NCBI RefSeq assembly: GCF_032121415.1
Contig: NZ_CP135078.1
Coordinates: forward strand, 150,349-214,348
DNA from: Streptomyces parvus
Lineage (GTDB): Bacteria; Actinomycetota; Actinomycetes; Streptomycetales; Streptomycetaceae
Length of the DNA: 64,000 nucleotides
Direction: 5' to 3'
The notes under the pieces are model-generated. The model searched no databases and was not told the origin of the DNA. It worked only from the letters and a program-made list of their open reading frames with translations. A program made the translations under genes and the position numbers. Shown one piece after another: positions 1 through 8,275 of this stretch (within the stretch, counting starts at the first letter, position 1; the number at the start of each line of letters is the position of its first letter).

Positions 1-328
1 ATGTTGGCAAGCATTGGTTGCCTGACCAACACACCAGCACTGGCGAGCATCCTCGCCGATCAACTCGATGTTTCCCATATGGCCGCCCGAGGTCGGAGGA
101 GGCTACCTGGCTTGCATATCAGCACGCCCCTCCAGTAAAGGCAAGCAATTGCCATCGGGTTCGACAATTTCGGCAATAAAGTGACTGAAGTGGGAGGTAC
201 GCATGTGTCAGCAGACGCACGACCGGGGGCGAACAGCCGTGGCCGTACCGGGGGGCAGCACGCAGCAGCACCTCGCGCCGACGGTGGCGGGTACGGCGGG
301 GCGGTGGACCTCGCGGGCCGAAGCGGCG
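1..328. other. gene-free left edge with GGCAA/TTGCC inverted repeats
   Basis: I see no convincing gene here. A 45-codon reading frame runs from position 1 to a TAA at 136-138 and could be the tail of a gene to the left, but nothing in it is recognisable. The region holds two inverted repeats, GGCAA-7-TTGCC at 6-22 and GGCAA-4-TTGCC at 140-153, which recur around the regulator and peptide genes to the right. Confidence 0.4.
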
Positions 329-1570
329 TCAGCCGCCGGTGGCGCCGCGGACCTTCCCGCGTGCCCGCATGAGGCATTCCGCCGCGAGCCGCCAGATCTC
401 CGCGGCGAGGTTGATGTTGGAGTTCTCCTGCGCCTCCTCGGCCAGGAGCTGAAGGCCGGCCAGGCCCTCTTCCTCCTCCCCGCTCAGGATGCGCAGCTGA
501 TGGCCGAGGACCTCCAGGCGGATCCGGCTCTGGTAGGGCAGCCGGAGCTCCGTCCTGCCGAGCCTCTCCAACAGCGCGCGGGCATCGGCGAACCTGCCCT
601 CATGGAAGGCAAGGCGCGCCCGCAGCGCGGCGAGGGACTGCTCCAGAGCGGATGTGCGGGCAAAGGGGAGAGCGGCCTCCGCCGCTTCCATGCAGATCTG
701 TGCGGCGTCGGGTTCGGGGGGAAGCTTCTGCAGGTGGAGTTCCGCCATCGCGATGCGCAGCCGCAGCCATATCGTCAGGTTCTCCCGGCTGTCGAACCCG
801 TCCAGCGCCTCTTGGAAGAGGACCTCGGCCGCGGCGAACTCGCCCTGCCGCACCTTCAGCGCGCCCGCCGTCCACAACGCCTCGGCCCACAGGGTGTCGG
901 AGCGCCCCCTCACCAGGACGGTCAGCTCGTCGGCGTGGCGCCGGGCGTCGGGCATCCGCCCCGCCTCGGCCTCCACCGACACCAGAACCAGCAGCGACGC
1001 GGCCCTGTCCTGGCTGGACAGCACGTGGTCCACCGCGAGCCGGTGGGCCGCGCCGGCAGCCTCCACCGCCGGAACGATCTCGCCCAGTACTCGCAGCGAC
1101 CGGGCGAACTGGGTCAGGGCCCGGGCGCGCAACTCGGCCAGGCCGATCTCCTCACTCAGCGTCACCAGCTGCTCAAGGTAGCCGTGCTCGCCGACCGAGT
1201 CCCCGTGCCGGCGCTTCCACTGCCCCAGCAGCCACAGAGCCTGCCAGCGGAGCATCGGATCCTGGCCGTGCGCGGAACGCACCGCCTCGGCGAGAAGTTC
1301 ACTGGTCTCGTCGGACTCCAGGGAGGTGGAGAGGGAGAGGATCTGGGCGAGCGAAGTGGCCCGGGAGCCCTCGAACTCCGACGGGCTGATGCCGAGTTGT
1401 CCGGCCAGGTGGGCGACGGCGCGCTCCGTGGGCTGCCGCGCGCCCGATTCCAGGCGCGAGAGATAGCCCGTAGACATGCCGTCCCCCGCGAGCGCGGCCT
1501 GGGACAGGCCCCGCTCGGTCCTCAGCTGCCTCAGGCGACGGCCGAAAGATGGCTGCTCCAACACGTGCAC
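329..1570 (-). CDS. XRE-family regulator with C-terminal TPR-like repeats
   Basis: This 413-aa protein begins with a lambda-repressor-type helix-turn-helix at about residues 9-63 (RQLRTERGLSQAALAG followed by GYLSRLESGARQP). The rest is all-helical with alanine/leucine-rich pairs of helices typical of TPR repeats. Such regulators in Streptomyces often act as cluster-situated transcription factors whose TPR part senses a peptide or protein partner. It is transcribed away from the double carrier-protein gene, so the 274-bp region between them is probably a shared control region, and it contains a GGCAA-6-TTGCC repeat. DNA binding is supported by the motif; the role in regulating the enediyne cluster is inferred from position only. 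Confidence 0.8.
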   Translation of the reverse strand: MHVLEQPSFGRRLRQLRTERGLSQAALAGDGMSTGYLSRLESGARQPTERAVAHLAGQLGISPSEFEGSRATSLAQILSLSTSLESDETSELLAEAVRSAHGQDPMLRWQALWLLGQWKRRHGDSVGEHGYLEQLVTLSEEIGLAELRARALTQFARSLRVLGEIVPAVEAAGAAHRLAVDHVLSSQDRAASLLVLVSVEAEAGRMPDARRHADELTVLVRGRSDTLWAEALWTAGALKVRQGEFAAAEVLFQEALDGFDSRENLTIWLRLRIAMAELHLQKLPPEPDAAQICMEAAEAALPFARTSALEQSLAALRARLAFHEGRFADARALLERLGRTELRLPYQSRIRLEVLGHQLRILSGEEEEGLAGLQLLAEEAQENSNINLAAEIWRLAAECLMRARGKVRGATGG

Positions 1571-1844
1571 GCCCCAACGAATAGATGGAGGACGAAGGTT
1601 CCTGGCCCGGCCCGGTCCCCGTGGCCTGCCACGCTACTCATTCCAGATGTGCCAGAGAGTATGCCGGTCGCGTGCGGCTTGGCAAACCTGTCGACCTCGA
1701 CGGCCTACGCATCTCGCTCAAATGCGGTGCGTGGATGGCAAGTAGAGTTGCCCGTGACTTGGAAAAGTATTGCCAGGCAGCATGTGCTCCCGTACCGTGA
1801 CGAGAAGCCGATGCAGCCGACACATGCCCATGGAGGTGGCGAAA

Positions 1845-2462
1845 ATGGCCAGTGACCGCTCTGCCGTCTCCGGCCGGAACCGTTCCGCGGGGTCCGGCGC
1901 GCCGCAGGGCCGTAGTGGCGACGAGTACCGGCTCGGTGACGTGGGCGAGTTCATGATCGGCGTGTGGAGCGAGCTCCTGGGCCGCTCCGATCTCACCGAG
2001 CATTCGGACTTCTTCGCGCACGGCGGGGACACGCTGCTGATCACGCGGCTGGTCCGCAGGATCACCGAGAGGTTCGGCGTCGCGGTGTCGCTGCGCGAGC
2101 TGTCGCGGCGCAACCTCGGCGACCAGGTGGCGCTGGTGCATGCCTCGCGGCTGCGCTCTGCCCGCCGGGGCTCCCGGCGCGCGGCCGTCACCACGGGCGA
2201 CATCCGCCGGGTGCTGGTGCGCGGCTGGGGCGACCTGCTCGGCTTCCCGGACCCCTCCGAGGGTGCCGACTTCTTCGCCCACGGCGGTGACTCCCTGCTG
2301 ATAACCCGGCTGGTCCGCAGGATCAACCGCGAGCTGGGCGTCACGCTTCCGGTGCGCGACATGCTGGCCGCCCCGACCCTGGGTGAGCAGACTCTGCTGC
2401 TCAGCGACGCGGTCGCGGGATCTCGCCGCTCCGTCTTCACCAGCGGCCGACAGTCCGACTGA
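1845..2462 (+). CDS. double carrier protein (two PCP/ACP domains, first lacks the serine)
   Basis: The 205-aa product has two consecutive carrier domains. Domain 1 (about residues 30-98) carries FFAHGGDTLL, with threonine 63 where phosphopantetheine is normally attached; domain 2 (about 118-190) carries FFAHGGDSLL, with serine 150 intact. The two domains share the stretch ITRLVRRI and are clearly a duplication. I chose the ATG at 1845 because GGAGGTG lies 7 bases upstream. No adenylation or ketosynthase domain is attached, so this is a free-standing carrier. It differs from the single-domain beta-tyrosine carrier at 16180. Its cargo is unknown; loading on domain 2 only is inferred from the active-site residues. 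Confidence 0.85.
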   Translation: MASDRSAVSGRNRSAGSGAPQGRSGDEYRLGDVGEFMIGVWSELLGRSDLTEHSDFFAHGGDTLLITRLVRRITERFGVAVSLRELSRRNLGDQVALVHASRLRSARRGSRRAAVTTGDIRRVLVRGWGDLLGFPDPSEGADFFAHGGDSLLITRLVRRINRELGVTLPVRDMLAAPTLGEQTLLLSDAVAGSRRSVFTSGRQSD

Positions 2463-2468
2463 TACCCA

Positions 2469-2501
2469 GGCAAGTTGCCAAAGTCTGGCATATCGTTGCC
2501 A
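2469..2501. promoter_or_regulatory. paired GGCAA/TTGCC inverted repeats upstream of peptide gene
   Basis: GGCAAGTTGCC at 2469-2479 is followed by TGGCA-5-TTGCCA at 2486-2501. The pair lies about 80 bases upstream of the small peptide start and just after the double carrier gene stop. The same half-sites occur at 6-22, 140-153 and 1737-1752, which suggests operators for a regulator, possibly the adjacent XRE protein. This is inferred from recurrence. Confidence 0.4.
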
Positions 2502-2581
2502 CTATGAGTCCGATTCGCTAGCTTCCTGGCATCACGAGGTCTCACCGTCCCGCGGTCACGCCGCCCTCGCTAGGAGCTCGC

Positions 2582-2746
2582 ATGGGTACCGCACTTCACG
2601 TTGCCCGACTGTCCCTCCTCATCGGCACGTTCGGACTCGTCACCTTCTTCACCACGGCCTCCGCCCACTCCGCAACGGGAGGAGAGGACGTGGAATGGCC
2701 CTTCACCAACATCTGCGTCGCCGACGACGACGTCGAATGGCCCTGA
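2582..2746 (+). CDS. 54-aa secreted peptide with doubled DVEWP motif
   Basis: A short gene too small for ordinary gene calling. AGGAG precedes the ATG. The first 30 residues form a signal-peptide-like segment (ARLSLLIGTFGLVTFFTTAS with an ASA-type cleavage region), and the remaining 24 or so residues are acidic and contain DVEWP twice, once mid-way and once at the very C-terminus, with one cysteine between. I do not recognise the family. It could be an exported signal, a precursor peptide or a small surface protein; the adjacent HTH/TPR regulator makes a signalling role possible, but that is inference. No maturation enzyme is obvious beside it. Confidence 0.55.
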   Translation: MGTALHVARLSLLIGTFGLVTFFTTASAHSATGGEDVEWPFTNICVADDDVEWP

Positions 2747-2834
2747 TCCGCCGCCTTCCGCCCCTCGTCCTCCCGGAAAAAGGGCCGTGCCCCGCACAGC
2801 ACCCGACAACGGCCTCCCCGGCATCAGCGGCCTG

Positions 2835-3058
2835 ATGGCTTACCACCCGGGCACCGCCGCACCGCTGGGCGATCTCGTCAACGCCCAGCTGCGGTCGCCG
2901 TCCTCGCCCCGACCGGGGAACGCGAGCTCATCACGGCGTACGTCCCGTATCTCGGCCGTCTCGCCACCGAGCTGCCCAAGGACGGCGAGTACGACGAGCA
3001 CTCCGCCCGGCAGACCGTCGCCAACGGCTGCCGAGCCGCGATGACCCAGACCGGCTGA
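2835..3058 (+). pseudogene. possible small frameshifted coding remnant
   Basis: Two reading frames here look protein-like in succession: an N-terminal piece starting at the ATG at 2835 (MAYHPGTAAPLGDLVNAQ) and, after a frame change near 2890, a continuous piece ending at the TGA at 3056-3058 (TGERELITAYVPYLGRLATE and onward to NGCRAAMTQTG). Joined, they would give a soluble protein of roughly 70 residues. It may be a broken gene, a sequencing frameshift, or just the second piece starting from a non-ATG codon. No family is recognised. Confidence 0.3.
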
Positions 3059-3082
3059 CGCCTTCCCGGAGAGGGACGACTG

Positions 3083-4003
3083 ATGAGCACGCGGCGCCCC
3101 TGGAGCACCGCCGACGTCCCGGACCGCACCGGAACCACCGCGGTGGTCACCGGTGCGAGCTCCGGCATCGGACTGCACCTGGCACAGGAACTCGCCCGGC
3201 ACGGCGCCCACGTGGTGCTGGCCGTGCGCGATCCCGACCGGGGGGTCGCCGCGGCGGCCCGCATCCGGAGCCGGGCGCCGTCGGCCGAACTGACGGTCCG
3301 CCGGCTTGACCTCTCCAGTCTCGCGTCGGTGCGTGCCGGCGCCGAGGAACTGCGCGACCGCTTCCCGCGCATCCACCTGCTGGTCAACAACGCGGGCGTG
3401 ATGTGGACCGACCGGGCCCGCACCCCGGACGGAAACGAACTCCAGTTCGCCACAAATCACCTGGGGCACTTCGCCCTCACCGGTCTGCTCCTGGACTCCC
3501 TGCGGGCGGCGCCCGGCGCGCGGGTCGTGACGATCAGCAGCTATCTGCACCGGCTGGGACGCATCGACTTCCGCGACCTTCACGGCGAACGCCGCTACAG
3601 CCGGTACCGGGCCTACAACCAGTCCAAGCTGGCCAACCTCATGTTCGCGCTGGAACTCCACCACAGGCTGGTGGAGTCGGGCGTGGATCTGGCCTCGCTC
3701 GCCGCTCATCCCGGGCTGACCGCGACCGGTCTGGCCCGTGGCTTTCCCGCGCCCGTGCGCAGGTTCGGCTCCCCGCTCGCCCCGCTGTTCCTCCAGCCCG
3801 CCGCGGCGGGGATGCTGCCCGGTCTGCGGGCCGCCACCGATCCCGGCGCACGCGGGGGCGAGTTCTACGGGCCCCTCGGCGTGACCGAGACCCGGGGCGC
3901 ACCCGGGCTCGTGCGCCCCGGCAGAACGGCCCTCGACCCCCAGGCCCGGCGCCGCCTCTGGGAGGAGTCCGAGCACCTCACCGGCGTACGCCTTCGGCCG
4001 TGA
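3083..4003 (+). CDS. short-chain dehydrogenase/reductase
   Basis: A 306-aa classical SDR oxidoreductase. The nucleotide-binding TGASSGIG motif is at about residues 24-31, NNAG at about 107-110, and the catalytic YNQSK at about 178-182 with a preceding serine pair (ISSY). The overall pattern, including the long ATNHLGHFALTGLLL stretch, resembles the retinol-dehydrogenase/protochlorophyllide-reductase-like subgroup, which usually uses NADP(H). AGAGGG precedes the ATG. It is on the same strand as the carrier and peptide genes and convergent with the AhpD-like gene. Its substrate is unknown; a tailoring role in the nearby cluster is plausible but not shown. Confidence 0.85.
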   Translation: MSTRRPWSTADVPDRTGTTAVVTGASSGIGLHLAQELARHGAHVVLAVRDPDRGVAAAARIRSRAPSAELTVRRLDLSSLASVRAGAEELRDRFPRIHLLVNNAGVMWTDRARTPDGNELQFATNHLGHFALTGLLLDSLRAAPGARVVTISSYLHRLGRIDFRDLHGERRYSRYRAYNQSKLANLMFALELHHRLVESGVDLASLAAHPGLTATGLARGFPAPVRRFGSPLAPLFLQPAAAGMLPGLRAATDPGARGGEFYGPLGVTETRGAPGLVRPGRTALDPQARRRLWEESEHLTGVRLRP

Positions 4004-4033
4004 GGCCGCCTTCCCCAGCCGCCGCGGGGCCGT

Positions 4034-5074
4034 TCACCCCGGCCCGGCGGCCTCGGGCACGACGAGCCTACGGCCGACACGGATGGCTGTGGTCAGCGCC
4101 GCGTAGGACGTGAGCTCGACGAGTTCGCGGTCGGTGGGCCAACGCCGCCTGAACGCCTCGATGTCCTGCGGGAGCACCTGGTAGGGGGCGAAGGCCGTCA
4201 ACAGTGCCAGCCGTGCCGCGGGAACGTCCTGGGGCGGCAGGCCGGACGCGGCCTCGTCGAGCCATCCCCGGCCGAGACCCGGCGCCGATCCGTCCCAGGT
4301 GTCCAGACGTGTGCGCAGCCGCTCCCGGACCGGTTCGGGCACCCAGTGCGCCCCCTGGTCCACGGCGGCGACGGCACGCCCCAGCGCCTGGGCCACGAAA
4401 GGGTTGCTCTCGGCCCACTCCAGTCCCGGCGGCAGGGGAGCCGGGGGCAGGAGATCGAGAGATGCGCCCGGCGTCAGCGGACCCGGGGCGACAGGACGCA
4501 TGGCCAGTGCGGTGGTCCTCATGATGGGTCCGCGCAACGGCGTCGGCGTCCGGGCCGGCATGGGGGAGTCCTCCAGGAAGAGGGACACCATGCGGTTGAT
4601 GTAGTGGAACGTGACCACGACGCCGCACAGTTCCGCCGCCTGTTCCCTGCTGAACGCAAACGGCTGCCCGCCGCTCGCCGCACCGCCGCCGGGTCGCCGA
4701 CCTGCCTCCCGGACCCACCGCAGCAGCCCGGCTTGGCCGCCGTCCGGGGGCAGTGTCCCGAGAACCGCCTGATGGACCTGGACGCAGTAGGGACAGTCGT
4801 TGGCGCGGGAGACCTCGGTGGCGACCGTCTCCTTCACAGCCCGGCTCACCTGTCCGTCGACCAGCAGGGTCTCCCGCAGCATCAGCCACGCCGCGGCCAG
4901 CGACGCCGCGGCGGGCGAGTGGAGTGCCAGGGGCGGCGCGAGCACGCCGAACTGCTCCTCCGTCTCCCCGTACACCCGCGCCACCAAGGAGCGGGCCCGG
5001 CGCGGGGAGACCACGTCCACGTACCTCACCTGCCGCAGGGAACCCCGCAGCACTGCCCGAACGAGCGGCCTCAT
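4034..5074 (-). CDS. AhpD-like / carboxymuconolactone decarboxylase-fold protein
   Basis: This 346-aa helical protein contains ANDCPYCVQVHQAVLG, the CxxC-x3-H signature of the AhpD/carboxymuconolactone-decarboxylase fold, at about residues 92-106. Family members are peroxidase-type antioxidants or small-molecule decarboxylases. The protein is longer than usual (typically 110-190 aa), with a second helical half suggesting an internal duplication in which the second CxxC is lost. Its start overlaps the stop of the upstream small gene by ATGA, so the two are translationally coupled. Next to a diradical-forming enediyne cluster an antioxidant role is attractive but only inferred. Confidence 0.75.
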   Translation of the reverse strand: MRPLVRAVLRGSLRQVRYVDVVSPRRARSLVARVYGETEEQFGVLAPPLALHSPAAASLAAAWLMLRETLLVDGQVSRAVKETVATEVSRANDCPYCVQVHQAVLGTLPPDGGQAGLLRWVREAGRRPGGGAASGGQPFAFSREQAAELCGVVVTFHYINRMVSLFLEDSPMPARTPTPLRGPIMRTTALAMRPVAPGPLTPGASLDLLPPAPLPPGLEWAESNPFVAQALGRAVAAVDQGAHWVPEPVRERLRTRLDTWDGSAPGLGRGWLDEAASGLPPQDVPAARLALLTAFAPYQVLPQDIEAFRRRWPTDRELVELTSYAALTTAIRVGRRLVVPEAAGPG

Positions 5075-5409
5075 CGTCGTCTTCCCTTCCCTTCGTCGAC
5101 GCTCGGCGCCCCCGTCGGCGAGGGTTCGCCCAGCACGTCCGGTCCAAAGCGCGGCGCCGGGCCGTCGCCGTCGCCGGGTGGCCCCGCCCCCGGGCCACCC
5201 GCGCGGATGTCGGGACCCACCGCGCCGGGACCGAGCACCATCTGTTCCATCAGCATGCGGACCAGCGCGGTCGCCGCTTCCTGCGCGGTCGCCGCGCTGT
5301 AGGCGGCGGGCGAAGCCGCCGCGGTGCCGAGGACCGTGTCGGCCGACGGCCTCGCGGTGGCGGGTGCCACCGCGGCCGGCACCCGGGACGGACGGTCGCT
5401 GTCGCTCAT
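5071..5409 (-). CDS. hypothetical Ala/Pro/Gly-rich small protein
   Basis: A 112-aa protein with no family I recognise. A central helical stretch (AATAQEAATALVRMLMEQMV) is flanked by proline-, alanine- and glycine-rich ends that look disordered. A good ribosome site (GGGAGG) lies just before the ATG at 5409. Its last bases overlap the first bases of the AhpD-like gene (ATGA), so the two are read as one transcript and may work together. Confidence 0.5.
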   Translation of the reverse strand: MSDSDRPSRVPAAVAPATARPSADTVLGTAAASPAAYSAATAQEAATALVRMLMEQMVLGPGAVGPDIRAGGPGAGPPGDGDGPAPRFGPDVLGEPSPTGAPSVDEGKGRRR

Positions 5410-5713
5410 GGGCTGCCTCCCTGACCGGTCCGGGCGCCGGCCCGGCGTGACCGGCGACGGGCGCCGACGCCGGCCGTGGCTCCGGCCGAGAAGCACATTC
5501 TCACTCCTCGGACCGGTCGTGGACTTCTCGTGGGATGCGCTGTCGCACGGGCGCGACCGGCATCGGCGAAGGTGACCGGCAATCAAGGAGATGCGACGTG
5601 CGCAGGACTCGGTGAACCATGCGGGAGCAGGGCGACGCCGTCCTGACCGATGCGCGCAGACGCCTGCTACCGCATACCGCGGACAGGACGTCTCATGATT
5701 CCCGGAGGATCGA
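5410..5713. other. divergent intergenic region, no gene seen
   Basis: About 300 bases between the leftward small gene and the rightward monooxygenase gene. It must hold promoters for both, but I see no convincing consensus, repeat or small coding frame. Confidence 0.4.
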
Positions 5714-6895
5714 GTGGACCAGACGCCTACGCCCGCCCGTACCGAACTGGTGGAACGGGCCTCGAAGCTGAGGCCGTTGCTCCAGTCCCACGCGGCATGG
5801 ACCGAGGAGAACCGGCGGCTGCACGAGGAGTCGGTCGAAGCGATGGCCGCGGCCGGAATATTCCGCATGCGCGTGCCGGCCCGCTACGGCGGCTTCGAGT
5901 CCGACACCCGCACCCTGGTGGACGTCGCAGCCGAACTGGCGCGCGGCGACGGATCGGCCGCGTGGACGGCGTCGGTGTGGTGGATACCCACCTGGATGGC
6001 GGGCCTCTTCCCGGACCACGTGCAGGACGAGGTGTTTTCCCGGCCGGACGTCAGGGTCTCCGGCACCCTCAGCCCCGGCGGTATGGCGGCCCCGGCCGAC
6101 GGCGGCGTCGTGGTGAACGGCAAGTGGGGCTTCATCAGCGGCGCCTGGCACAGTCACTGGCAGGTCCTGATCGCAGTCTCGCCGACCCCCGACGGCGGCA
6201 TGCAGCCCGTGATGGCCCTGGTGCCGACGGACCAGCTGCAGATCGTCGACGACTGGCACACCTCGGGCCTTCGGGGCTCGGGAAGCGTCAGCACCATCGC
6301 CTCGGACGTCTTCGTCCCCCAGGAGCGCGTCCTTCCGCTGGGCGCGGTGCTCCAGCAGCAGTACGCCTCCGAACTCAACGCCGGATCGCCGATGTTCCGG
6401 GCGCCCATGCTGGCCGTGGCCTCGGCCTCGTCGGTCGGCACCATGACGGGACTGGCTGCGGCCGCCCAGGACGTCTTCCGCGGCAGGCTGCCCGGCCGGA
6501 AGATCACCTACACCGAGTACGAGGAGCAGGGCGCGGCACCGATCACCCACCTGCAACTCGGCGAGGCGACCCTGCTGGCCGACGAGGCCCGGTTCCACGC
6601 CCACCGGCTGGCCGACCTGGTCGACTCCAAGGGGGCTTCGGGCGAGGCCTGGACGCTGGAGGAGCGGGTGCTGTGCCGCGGCCTGCTCGGGCGGGCCTGC
6701 CGGCTGGGCAAGGAGTCGGTGGACATCCTCGCGCAGGCGAGCGGCGGGTCCTCCATCTACAACGACGTCCCGATCCAGCGCGTGCAGCGCGACGCCCAGA
6801 GCATCACGCTGCACGCGCTCATGAACCCGAGCACCAACCTGGAGCTGTACGGCCGGCTGCTGTGCGGTCAGGGGCCCAACACCCTGTACGTCTGA
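5714..6895 (+). CDS. acyl-CoA-dehydrogenase-fold flavin monooxygenase
   Basis: The 393-aa protein has the acyl-CoA dehydrogenase fold throughout: an N-terminal helical part (ESVEAMAAAGIFRMRVPARY), the middle beta domain (GKWGFISGAWHSHW; DDWHTSGLRGSGS) and a C-terminal helical part matching the type-2 acyl-CoA dehydrogenase/HpaB-like hydroxylase group (ILAQASGGSSIYNDVPIQR). The acyl-CoA dehydrogenase catalytic glutamate is not evident, so a group D flavin-dependent hydroxylase that uses reduced FMN or FAD from a partner reductase is more likely. The GTG start is set by GGAGG ten bases upstream. A substrate cannot be given; oxidation of a carrier-bound or core intermediate is possible. Confidence 0.8.
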   Translation: MDQTPTPARTELVERASKLRPLLQSHAAWTEENRRLHEESVEAMAAAGIFRMRVPARYGGFESDTRTLVDVAAELARGDGSAAWTASVWWIPTWMAGLFPDHVQDEVFSRPDVRVSGTLSPGGMAAPADGGVVVNGKWGFISGAWHSHWQVLIAVSPTPDGGMQPVMALVPTDQLQIVDDWHTSGLRGSGSVSTIASDVFVPQERVLPLGAVLQQQYASELNAGSPMFRAPMLAVASASSVGTMTGLAAAAQDVFRGRLPGRKITYTEYEEQGAAPITHLQLGEATLLADEARFHAHRLADLVDSKGASGEAWTLEERVLCRGLLGRACRLGKESVDILAQASGGSSIYNDVPIQRVQRDAQSITLHALMNPSTNLELYGRLLCGQGPNTLYV

Positions 6896-6903
6896 GACGG
6901 GGC

Positions 6904-6948
6904 GCACCGCCGGCCGGGGCGGTCGCCGCGTTCCGGCCGGCGGGGTGC
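6904..6948. terminator. hairpin terminator between convergent genes
   Basis: A 14-bp GC-rich stem (6904-6917 with 6933-6948, two-base bulge) lies between the stop of the monooxygenase and the stop of the P450 gene. It probably ends transcription from both sides. Confidence 0.55.
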
Positions 6949-6961
6949 TCAGGGCCCGGAC

Positions 6962-8218
6962 TCAGGACTCTAGGGTCACGGGGAAGGTTTCGAGGCCGCG
7001 GACGACCCAGCGGTCGCGGTAGACGGGCGGCTCGGACACGGCCAGCCCCGGGAAACGGCGCAGTAGCCGCGGCAGCGCGATCCGCGCCTCCAGGCGGGCC
7101 AGCGGAGCGCCCAGGCAGAAGTGGCCGCCGGCGCCGAAGCTCAGCGGCCTGGTCGCCTCCGATGCGCCCCGCCGGGACGCGTAGCGGTCGGGGTCGAAGC
7201 GGCCGGGCTCGGGGTGGCGGTCGGGATCGCGATTCGCGGCAGCCAGGATCAGGATCAGCTTGGAGCCCGCCGGTACGGGCAGGCCCAGCAGGTCGACGTC
7301 CTCGGCAGCCCACCGGCTGGTGACGTGGACCGGCGGCTCGAACCGGAGGATCTCCTCGACATAGCCATCGGCGAAGTCCGCTTCGGCCCGCAGCCGGGCC
7401 GCGTACGCCCGCTGTTCGAGGGCGATCATCACCCCATGGCCGATCAGAAAGCTCGTGGTCTCGAATCCGGCCGTGAGCAGCACCATCATGGTGCCCATCA
7501 GTTCGTCGTGGTCCAGGCGCCCGGGAGAGGCGTCGTGGGCCTCGGCGAGCAGGGTGACCAGGTCGTCGGCCGGGGTGCGGCGGCGATGCTCCAGGAGGTC
7601 GTCGAAGTAGGCGCTCATCTCGTCCATGGCGGTGTCGGCCCCCGTGAGCGCGGCGGGATCGGTGAAGCCGTCCGTCGCCACGGCGACCCGGGAGGCCATG
7701 TCGCGGAACCACACCTGGTCCTTCTCCGGGAAGCCGATCATCTCGCTGATCACCGCGACGGGCAGCCGGGCGGCGAACTCGGCGATGAGGTCGACCGGGG
7801 AGCCGTCGGAGCCGAGCCGCGCCATACGGTCGAGGAGCCGGTCGGTCATGTCCTCGATCACCCCATGCATCCGGCGCACCTTGGGCGGGGTGAACGCGAA
7901 GCTCACCACTTGGCGCAACCGGCCATGATCGGGCGGGTTGCTGTAGAGCATGGAGCTTGTGAACCCCCGGACCGAGGAGTGCGACCGCCACGAAGGGAAG
8001 ACGACGTCGTAGCTCCTGGCATCCTGTACGCGCAGGGCAGGTTCCCGCAGCGCCCGGTCGCACGCGTCGTGGCCGACCACCACGAAGCGGCCGGGCTTCG
8101 CGGGGACCGCCTGTCCGTGTGCGCGGATCGCCTCGTAGAGGGGGTAGGGGTCCTGACGCCCGCGCACCGTGCCCAGCGTGTCGAGCGCCTCCATCGGCGA
8201 CATGACCATGCCGGCCAT
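6962..8218 (-). CDS. cytochrome P450 (SgcD3-type candidate)
   Basis: A complete 418-aa class I bacterial P450. The I-helix oxygen-binding motif AGFETTS, the K-helix EEILR and the heme-ligand loop FGAGGHFCLG are all present, so the enzyme should be active with a ferredoxin supplied from elsewhere. A GGAGAG ribosome site fixes the ATG at 8218. It is read with the O-methyltransferase and the MMPL exporter as one leftward operon. In C-1027 biosynthesis a P450 hydroxylates the chorismate-derived benzoxazolinate precursor before O-methylation; the neighbouring methyltransferase makes that the best guess here. Confidence 0.85.
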   Translation of the reverse strand: MAGMVMSPMEALDTLGTVRGRQDPYPLYEAIRAHGQAVPAKPGRFVVVGHDACDRALREPALRVQDARSYDVVFPSWRSHSSVRGFTSSMLYSNPPDHGRLRQVVSFAFTPPKVRRMHGVIEDMTDRLLDRMARLGSDGSPVDLIAEFAARLPVAVISEMIGFPEKDQVWFRDMASRVAVATDGFTDPAALTGADTAMDEMSAYFDDLLEHRRRTPADDLVTLLAEAHDASPGRLDHDELMGTMMVLLTAGFETTSFLIGHGVMIALEQRAYAARLRAEADFADGYVEEILRFEPPVHVTSRWAAEDVDLLGLPVPAGSKLILILAAANRDPDRHPEPGRFDPDRYASRRGASEATRPLSFGAGGHFCLGAPLARLEARIALPRLLRRFPGLAVSEPPVYRDRWVVRGLETFPVTLES

Positions 8219-8275
8219 ATGCTCTCTCCTTGTCTGCCGTGACCCGCGTCGCGTTCGGCCGGGGCCCCGCGCCGG

